Of a stretch of DNA of 64,000 bases, positions 55,672-64,000 are shown piece by piece (the first letter of the stretch is position 1; every line of letters begins with the position of its first letter). Position numbers and translations under genes: made by a program. Under the pieces are notes generated by a model. That model was not told the origin of the DNA and made no database searches. It saw only the letters and a program-made list of their open reading frames with translations. Source of the DNA: Glebionis coronaria (Eukaryota; Streptophyta; Magnoliopsida; Asterales; Asteraceae); assembly GCA_025667525.1 (NCBI GenBank), contig CM046874.1, positions 286,480,380 through 286,544,379 on the forward strand. The letters are read 5' to 3'.

Positions 55672-58600
55672 TCACTCCCTCCTAATAAAAATCTCGTCCC
55701 GAGATTTACTCCTTAGGATCAACACACAAACAACAAATCACACGAGGATACTTGTTCTAAATGAACTCCCCTCATTTCCACGTGAACTTTAGTTCAAGTT
55801 TCAAGATACCACATGTACAAACCAAAAATAATTAAACCCATTGCCAAACTCTTGACCTCACAGTCAATAAATCTCGCAAATGACTCTTCGATAAAACAAA
55901 GACTCTTATTAGCACAAAACCCGAATAACCGGACATGCAAATATGCATCCTCAAACAACATTTACCAATCCCAATACATGAAATGTATCATGTATACAAC
56001 TCATTTCCCCCCCAGGTAATTCTATGCTCATAAGCTAATGGTCCGATCTTTCCAAAGATCTTATATGGACCTACAAAACTCTACATCAACTCTTCTATTT
56101 TACCAAAACATACCACCCATTACTATGGGTGAAACTTCATACATAACTCTGTCACTAACTCTAGTGGTTTCCTCCTTTATTCCCTACATCCTCATTAATA
56201 GGGAACATGCCCTTCTCACCGGTGACTCTCTCCTTGTAGGAGACTTCTTGCTGATGTAACACGTTCTCCAACTATCTCCAAACCTCACGCCAATGCTCTA
56301 GGCGTCTTTCTCAATTACCCCTATAATATACTCATACCAACCATTAGTCTATCAACGGTATACTACGCTTGCTTTCCATCGTTTCTTCCCTTGCCATAAT
56401 CCTTCATAAGGCATTCCATACATATTAGGCTAACTTTTACACAAAACTTCCTATCCCATCGCATCTGTACGCAATCCTTACAATTTCTCGACTATGTGAC
56501 TTCTCATCCCTCTTGAAATATGTGATGAATTAGGCAGTCTATCGACTATCACCCTACTCTCATCGTACTTATTCCTCCACCCAATTATGCATCCCTTTCA
56601 CCAACTTCGTCCTTACATCGCCCTTTCTAAGCTACTCCTATCTATGTAGGAAGTATAGTCTACGTCCCTTTTCTCCATATGATTATCCAAGCCACGCAAC
56701 ATACGTGTTGACGCGTTCTCTGCTTTAGACAACTCAACTCGTGCAACCTACATCCTTCATCCAAACCACCCTATTACGTCATCCATATAGTTCAAGTTCG
56801 TCTCAGCTTCACTTCATTCTTCTTATTCCATGTCTCATCAACCATGCTTGCCTTTCCCAGATGGTACTTGGCCTTGCTATTTTCTTTCATCACTTAACTC
56901 CACCCATCACCTTTGCCAAATGTTCAATCAAGATGACTGAATATGTGTTGGAGACGTTATGATCCATATAGATCATTCTCCACGTCTCGTACACCAAATG
57001 CCTCTAGCATTCTAGGCAGATATAACAGTCTAGCTCCACTAACTAAGTCTATCCAGTTCTTCCAAATCTTCAGTTCCTGCAACGTATAAGAGATCGCCTT
57101 TCTTTGTCGTCCTCGTACGCGTCCAAATCCCTGCTCCACGTATTGTCATGCTTCGCGAATTCATCCAGTCCTTCCGATAATGCCAAGATCTGCTCATCAT
57201 CCAATCCACCTCTTCAGCCTCCAAAATGCTTCCTCGTCCTTCTTCACTTCGCCCCTTGCTGGTTCCACGATATGCCATCATCTCTGACTACTAGTCCTGG
57301 CCAACTAAATCCTAAAACTCACACTTGAAAATCTCACGTTTCATTCCCTTTACTAACAACTCCAAAACCAACAAATAATTCGCCTCATCCTCCTTCTAAG
57401 ATTTGAGTAGATCAAGATGTCGTCGATGCTCCCGATGACAACTCGTTTATATACGTTCATTCACACTCGGTTCATTGACTCCATGAAAACCGCTAGTGCT
57501 TTGGCGAAGCCAAATGCATAACCGTAAACCCAAAGCGTTCATACAACATCCTTAGCAATTCAACTATGTCCTCCTCACACCCTCTCTTAGCGGCAATACG
57601 AATAAATTCCTTGCAATTTCTAACAGCTCTTGTTCTTAATTCACTCCATCAACGATTTGCCTTGGAAGACACTAACTACAACTCCTCCCACTTTTCCTAC
57701 TTGCTCTATTCATGGTTCTACCTCAACGCTCCTAAACCATACGAAACCAAAACTACATCCTGAATACACCAGATACGATCGACGAATTAAACCCACGGAT
57801 AACTAACGACATTTCACGTGCACCAATTAAAACAAATCAAAAACCACGAGACTCCAAAGAAAACTCAAACCTAAAACATGTATCAATTCCAAATGACCCA
57901 TGACAATGAAAAATAATCCAAGAAACACCCAATGGTAACCAAACATATTACGCCCCGCGACATATTATTTAAACCGTGCAAAAGATCGACTTTTCCAAAA
58001 GAATTTATATCTTCTTTTTTTATTATTACCTCCCACATCTACGTGACTCAAATAATCTACAAATAACCTTCTAGACGATCTCAAAACTCAACTCAAAGAC
58101 TAGGTATCCCGTGCATCCAAAATCATAAAAAAAAATAAAAAAAATAAACTACTATTCAAACTCAACCTTTAACCCGACACTTGTACAATAATTTCGGCCA
58201 AGATACTGACCTCCCATGACTATACATTCTGAATATTTGAAAAGTACGTTCCGAGTACATAATTTTTGGCTTTTGAATCACCCAAAAAGCTTTAAAAACG
58301 AACAAGTTACGACCAAAACAATTTTATGCTAGTTGTTTTAAAAACTAAAGAATAGAATTAGTGATCAATGCAATCCTTTTCAAGGAAAGATATAATTGTA
58401 TGTGAAATATTCATAGACTCCTTTTAACCTTGTATTAATAACTATAAATGACATGAATCGGTTAAATCCAATTATATAAACTATGTAAGTAGAAAGAAAT
58501 TTTACTTCGCTTTATTTTAAAGAAAGTCTTTTAGAATTTGAAATAAATAAGTGTTGATAAAAAAAAAAAAAAAAAAAAAAAAAAACTTATGTTACATCTT

Positions 58601-60069
58601 GTTTCAAACATGACTCCAACACCTTACCCTTATTTTACCGAATACAACCAACTATCTACCTCTATTGTAGATTTCCAAGTCCCCCCCCTTTTTCCATATA
58701 CCAACCAAAAGAAATGTAAGAATCAACCCAAAAGATTTCATTATCCCAAAAGAAATTTCCATTTATTTCAACGGACTTAAAACCCAGAACAACATTTTAA
58801 AACGTACACGTGAAATATGAACTCAAAGAATACGCTACAATACACAGTTCAAAAAATTCGAAACGTTGTTGAAACTCCATCAACTCCAGCACCATAAAAC
58901 ACGAACAAACACAAAGTACGTTCAAGTTATAATAACTAGTGAACGACCATATACCATAACTTAACACATAGTAGTATATATACATTCGCATATATATACC
59001 TATTAAACCACCCAAAACATACTCGTTACTATACATATCAGATCAACCAATCGCGTCATACACTCGTTTTTCCATACGAGTAATCACCTTCTCACCGTGC
59101 CACAACAAGGCAATAAGCCCACCTCGAAAACCAAACCATATCGTGTGACCCCATAATCACACAACACAACTATAACCCAAAACATATAACACAAAAGAAC
59201 AATAGCCATATCATAGCCAGCCATTACATAAACCCATATATTATACGTATACCCAAAATTCTACATCTCATCATATACAAGCATGTACTAACCCTCTTTT
59301 ATGCAATCATACTTGAGAACCCATTGAAGTTGTGGTACTTGTATAACTATGTTGGCCACCATACTTATACAATTACCCTTTCCCCAATGCACTCCCTCCT
59401 ATGATGACACTTATAAGAATCAATACAACATATAACACATAAACCCATATACTCACATAAGCTCATAACCACATAACCAATAAGGTCCAAAACTCCAACT
59501 ATAAAAATAACATAATAAAACTCTTGGAATACCGAAATCCATAGTCTAGCTAAAACAGCCTAGACTAAATCCAAAACAAAAATATAATCAGTTATAAGTC
59601 ATGTCGCCCGTAAGAGTGGAAAACAGCTTAAAACCCTTCCTATCCACCTACTCCTAGTAACTCGAACCACCACACGATTCTTATGGAACATGACTTAAAC
59701 ATCAAAAGAAAAATAACATACCTCAGGTATGTAGAATAACTCGATAAAAGATAGAAACTACCTTGTACTAAATTATGTACTATAATGTACCATTTAAGCA
59801 AAATACAACAGTGACTAGCGTGGACGATTATGGTTCAACCCGCACTAGTCACAAACCCGAAAAGAAAATAACATGTGACTAAGTATGAACATACTACAGT
59901 TCAATTCATACTAGTCAAAACATCGCAATAAATAACATCCAAACACATCAATTAATATAAAATGCACACATACTCCTATGACGCCTATATGCAGGGACCC
60001 TTAAGCTATAGACTAGGCTACGCGACTAGGCAACCTAATTCTCTATAACCATTGTCTCTGATACCATTC
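55672..60069 (-). pseudogene. Decayed chromovirus pol interior
   Basis: No frame exceeds about 80 codons, but on the - strand fragments are readable: an RT stretch near 57380-57510 equal to the conserved FVIxxIDDILIYS region, here GSIDD with frame breaks, and near 56030-56100 a piece reading FVGPYKIFGKIGPLAYE, the region before the integrase C-terminus. A 26-base A run is at 58559-58585 and AT-rich non-coding sequence fills much of 58000-60000. Gag and a chromodomain could not be identified. Confidence 0.75.
60056..60066 (-). other. Primer-binding site, tRNA-Met-like, chromovirus
   Basis: TGGTATCAGAG on the element strand, three bases inside the 5' LTR. Confidence 0.9.
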
Positions 60070-62681
60070 TGTCACACCCTACCATGGCGGAACATGGGGC
60101 GCGACGTATGGATATCATCACAACATGGCGTGTCTATAGAGATAACTATATGAAATAAGAAATGTCGTAAAAATGGTGACACGAAGGTCATGACAATATC
60201 TCAGCAATGCAGGAGTCTAGGTAAGTAGGTAACAGTCCTACCTCTTACCCAAGACAATCAAATATCACAAACAAAACAAACATATAGGTGCCAACAATAT
60301 CACTTATTAAAAGAACAATCAAATAAAACTAAGAAGGAAACGGGGATTCTCCTTCTATATGCAATCCTATGCTTCTCCCATCCTAGCCACTTATTTTCTC
60401 ATGCTTAACCATAATATCACCTGAAAGAGACACTAAAACACGTCAACATAAAGTTGGTGAGAGTCATAGGTTTAGACTCCAACGCTAAATCAGTTACAAG
60501 CTGTGAATAACAATCATCAACAAAAGAACATATGGACAATGTGTTACAATTATGTATTAACAACTATCAATCAAGACCAATCATACCAAACCAATCCAAG
60601 GCTCCTACCTTGCCAAACAACATCATGGTACCTTAGATGATCACACTATGTACCTATCCCAAGGCCACTACCTTGGCAAACCACAAGGCCACTACCTTGT
60701 CAAACCACAAGGCCACTACCTTGTCAAACCACAATAACTGAGATGGCACGTGTCCCCCGATCCAAATCATACACAATCAAAAATCACATAGCAGTTAATC
60801 ACATAATGTACATACAAGTCCATCACAAACCATAAAAACATTCACAGCAACAATTTAGAAATAACTCAACACAGTGTCTCTTCCATCCCATCTGTAAGTC
60901 AAAATCAATATTAAACATGGGACTATGAAACTCACCTGATAGCTCCTTCACACGTCCTTGCACTAGCAACAAGCTAACAAACCAAAAACACGAAATCAAT
61001 AAACGAACCAATCACTAAGATGGATCATTAACCTATGATGGATATCTAGCATATTCTCACATATATACCTCATTAATAAGCTCTAATTACCCCAATACCC
61101 TTCCTTAACAAGTCCTTAACTTGGTTAAGTTTAATAACTAACCCGTTCGTATTTTACCCAAAACAGTCCCAGTTTTAGGTCTCAAAACTTTAGGTCAAAC
61201 GCCCACTTAAACCTACCCATGGTTTCTGTAAAAGGAACATTCATACCCTTACATAAGTTGGCTAACACCTCCCACTTTCCCTAACCTTAAAGCTACTGTT
61301 AAGGCCCCGATATATATATATCTACTTTTGTCATTCCAGATTTCCTGATTTTAAACGTACTAAAAGTTTGTTACCATTAAGGGGTCTTACCCTAAACCAC
61401 CACCTTAGCCCAAGTGCAGATATTAACTACAATATATAAACCGTCTCTCACGTTCGTGAGAAGATCCAAATGCAACCCTAAGTGCCCCAAACAACCCAAA
61501 ACTTAAAAAGAAAACAGGCTGAATTCAAAACTGTTTTGACCTCTGACTGTTGTAACCTGTTTTTGACCCACTTCCCGACCTCCAATTTAGTTCTCGTTTC
61601 TTGCATTGGAAAGCCACTTCAAATATCTTTCCAGGGGTACTTGGATCGTAAAATAAGAGTTTATAGAACTCCCGATATGATCAAAACAATTGACTCAAAA
61701 TCTGCCCAGTTTTAAAAACGGGTTTAAACAAATTGAACTAATTAATTACCCATAACCCCATCTAATACAAGCCCTAGATTATATGATCATCATATTATGA
61801 TTATAACATCATTAATTTACTGATTTTATATAAACCCTAACCCTAATCCATCATAAGAATGATTAAGAAATCATTAAAACAATTAAATTAAAAAGGGATT
61901 AAAGACTTTACCTTCGATTTATGAAAACCCCAAAAAAAATATGAAGAACCCTAATTTTTGTGAAACCCACGAATTTAATTTGTCTCCAGGGGATAGATAA
62001 TTAATTTTGGTTGTGTACAAAATAATATATAGGGTATGGGTGAATCCTAGTCCAACCCAAAGCCCACTTTCCTTTTTTTCCCTTTTTTCCTTTTTTTTCT
62101 CTTCTAAACCGACCCAAACACCCCTAATTTCGTTTTTTCCTTTATTTTTTTTTCTTTTTATTGTTAATTAATACCTTATTAATATTACCTTAATTTATTA
62201 CAGCTCCTAAAGCTTCCAAAACCCCAAAACCGTAAAACTAGTCAATTTTACGCGTTTTATCGTAAAAGACGTAAAATATACACTTTTAAAAAAAATCTCA
62301 AATTTTTAAATAAACTTTATAACTATGTCCTAAATGACTTAAAACCATCCCGAAAAATATTCATATGGCTAATTACCTTATCCGAGACCTCTAAATGCTA
62401 AACCGTAAATCCTAAAAAAAAAATACACTATTACTATAATACTTATACGTATACGTAACCACCAAAATATCACCATTTCATTTCATAGTCACTAATTGTG
62501 ATCTCATGAACATGATTTAACCGTTTCTCGACTTACTTATGAGTACTCTATACTCATAAACGATAATCACACCAACCTCGTTCACACAAAGTAAACACGT
62601 AAGCACAAAAATCAAGTAGTCACACATAAAATAACCTAAAAGTAAGACCAAGTGACGAACCTCAAAACCACGGTTGTCACA
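60070..62681 (-). repeat. Chromovirus 5' LTR
   Basis: 2,612 bp, about 99% identical to 53063-55671. It is followed by the GAATC target duplication at 62682-62686. Confidence 0.93.
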
Positions 62682-62686
62682 GAATC

Positions 62687-64000
62687 TCTATGTGCTTAGT
62701 TCGCGAATGTTGCACGGGATTCTTGCTAGGGTCTATTTCACCCTTATTGTCACACATGATGGGAACATCATTAAGTGAAATCCCCTAATCAACAAGTGTT
62801 TGCTTCATCCATAGAGCTTGTTGACAAGCTATACCAGGACTCACATACTCGGCTTCCGTGGTGGATATAGCAAGAGCGGTTTGTTTCTTGGATAACCAAG
62901 AAGTTAAACAACAACCCATGAAGGTACAAACTCCACTAGTGCTTTTCTGGTCTAGATAGTCTCTCGCATGATCCGAGTACGCGTATACTATGTTTTCTAC
63001 GTCGGTCCCTTTAAGATACCATAATCCTAAATGTATAGTGCCCTTAATGTATCGAAAGATACGCTTAACCGCTTCAAGGTGAGAGGTTTTGGGAGCCTCT
63101 TGGAAGCGATCACAAAGGCAAACACTAAACATGATATCCGGTCGACTTGCCGTTAGGTACAACAATCATACCTCTATATTTGGTGTTGTCTACCGACTCA
63201 CAATCATTATCTATCGTGAGTTTAGTATCCGAGGCCATAGGGGTCTTCATTGGTCTAGATTCCTCTAATCCAAATTTCTTTAGCATTTCTTTAACGTACT
63301 TAGATTGATTAAAGAAAATACCATCGTCCATTTGTCTAATTTGGATTCCTAAAAAGAAGTTAAGTTCTCCCATCATGCTCATTTCAAACTCGTCATGCAT
63401 GATTTTGGCAAAGTCATCACATAAGCTTTGAAAAGTTGAACCAAATATAATGTCATCAACATATATTTGTACGATTATGAGGTGAGAGCCCTTCTTCTTT
63501 GTAAATAGTGTATTGTCTACCATCCCCATGATATACTCATGTTTTACAAGAAACTCTTTAAGTCTATCATACCAAGCTTTGGATGCTTGCTTAAGACCAT
63601 AAACAGCTTTCTTAAGCTTGTAAACATGATCCGGTTTCTCAAAATCAATAAATTCAGGAGGTTGAGCCACATATACCTCCTCATTGATCAAACCGTTAAG
63701 AAATGCACTCTTTACATCCATTTGTTGAAGCTTAAAATCTAATGCATAAGCATAAGCTAAAAGGATCCTAATGGACTCTAACCTTGCTACCGGTGCATAT
63801 GTCTCATCATAATCAATCCCTTATTGTTGATTATAGCCTTGAGATACAAGTCTAGCCTTGTTACGAGACACAACATCATTTTCATCTAACTTATTCCTAT
63901 ATACCCACTTGGTTCCTATGATGGTAGTACTTCTAGGTGGAGGAACAAGTTCCCAAACGTCATTAGCAATGAATTGATTCAATTCTTCTTGCATGGAGAT
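62687..64000 (-). pseudogene. Copia D pol: RT and RNase H, interrupted
   Basis: Reading from the right edge: MQEELNQFIANDVWELVPP, then KARLVSQGYNQQ and a TAA stop before GIDYDETYAPVA. RT follows with MDVKSAFLNGLINEEVYVAQ, YGLKQASKAWYDRL and an intact YVDDIIFGS (63125-63721). A frameshift near 63150 precedes LYLTASRPDIMF. RNase H shows AYSDHARDYLDQKSTSG and STTEAEYVS (62785-63165), a TAG in place of Tyr after QTLVD, then RTKHIEI at the chromovirus border. The active sites are preserved but two stops and one frameshift break the frame. Integrase and gag are outside the window. Confidence 0.92.

Larger units (their letters stand above)
53063..62681 (-). mobile_element. Ty3/gypsy chromovirus, Tekay/Del-like, non-autonomous
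   Basis: A 9,619-bp element in reverse orientation with long LTRs (53063-55671 and 60070-62681) that begin TGTGACAACC and end GGTGTGACA on the element strand. GAATC is duplicated at 53058-53062 and 62682-62686. The primer site TGGTATCAGAG is at 60056-60066. A purine tract with the preceding CGGGACGAGATTT stretch, familiar from Tekay/Del elements, lies at 55672-55710. The LTRs differ at about 20 positions of 2,610 by eye. The interior is a decayed pol with no long frame. Confidence 0.92.
50116..64000 (-). mobile_element. SIRE/Opie-like Ty1/copia retrotransposon (copia D), truncated by window edge
   Basis: Reverse orientation. Its 3' LTR ends at 51391, its pol tail is at 52900-53057 and pol resumes at 62682-64000; the pieces are separated by the chromovirus inserted with GAATC duplicated. 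Copia C lies in the same LTR with AATTT duplicated, so the LTR also includes sequence left of 37933. The polypurine tract AAAAGGGGAGAT (- strand) abuts the LTR end TGTTAATGC. The 5' LTR, gag and most of integrase are beyond the right edge. Pol has several stops. Confidence 0.85.

Overview
The window looks like plant nuclear DNA, from a eudicot and most plausibly an asterid (perhaps Asteraceae). It is AT-rich and almost entirely built of LTR retrotransposons nested inside one another. The lineage guess rests on three things recalled from memory and not searched: Athila-type Ty3/gypsy proteins, a copia pol tail with an extra 1,044-aa protein of a kind I associate with Asteraceae, and an Emigrant/Lemi1-like pogo element. 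I found no intact host gene. No bacterial features, CRISPR array, rRNA or tRNA gene was seen.

Left nest (1 to about 32.2 kb). An old Ty1/copia element (copia A, + strand) is the host; only the end of its pol (1-40 and 11221-11304), its 3' non-coding part and its 3' LTR (from 12110) lie in the window. Into it went Athila-1 (41-11220, - strand, TSD GCTTT), a pogo/Lemi1-like DNA transposon (12614-14790, TSD TA) and copia B (15126-32190, - strand, TSD TTATG). Copia B was split by Athila-2 (18682-29630, + strand, TSD CTTAT). The insertions were recognised by matching LTR ends and target duplications, and for copia A by reading frames that rejoin across the insert.

Middle (32.2 to 37.9 kb). This is non-LTR DNA. 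It holds a Mutator-like element (33152-35621) with a 9-bp candidate target duplication, long degenerate inverted arms that each resemble promoter, 5' UTR and intron, and a dense cluster of the palindrome ATCATATATGAT. Around it is unassigned DNA with one weak coding remnant.

Right nest (37.9 to 64 kb). A SIRE/Opie-like copia element (copia D, - strand) runs off the right edge. Its 3' LTR carries copia C (37933-50115, - strand, TSD AATTT) and its RNase H region carries a chromovirus of Tekay/Del type (53063-62681, - strand, TSD GAATC).

Functional reading. Athila-2, copia C and the chromovirus have 99-100% identical LTRs, so they moved recently, yet all are coding-defective: copia C has a mutated reverse-transcriptase active site, Athila-2 has two frameshifts and two stops, and the chromovirus interior is decayed. 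Copying by proteins supplied in trans is the simplest explanation. The most interesting coding feature is the intact 1,044-aa ORF of copia C downstream of its broken gag-pol.
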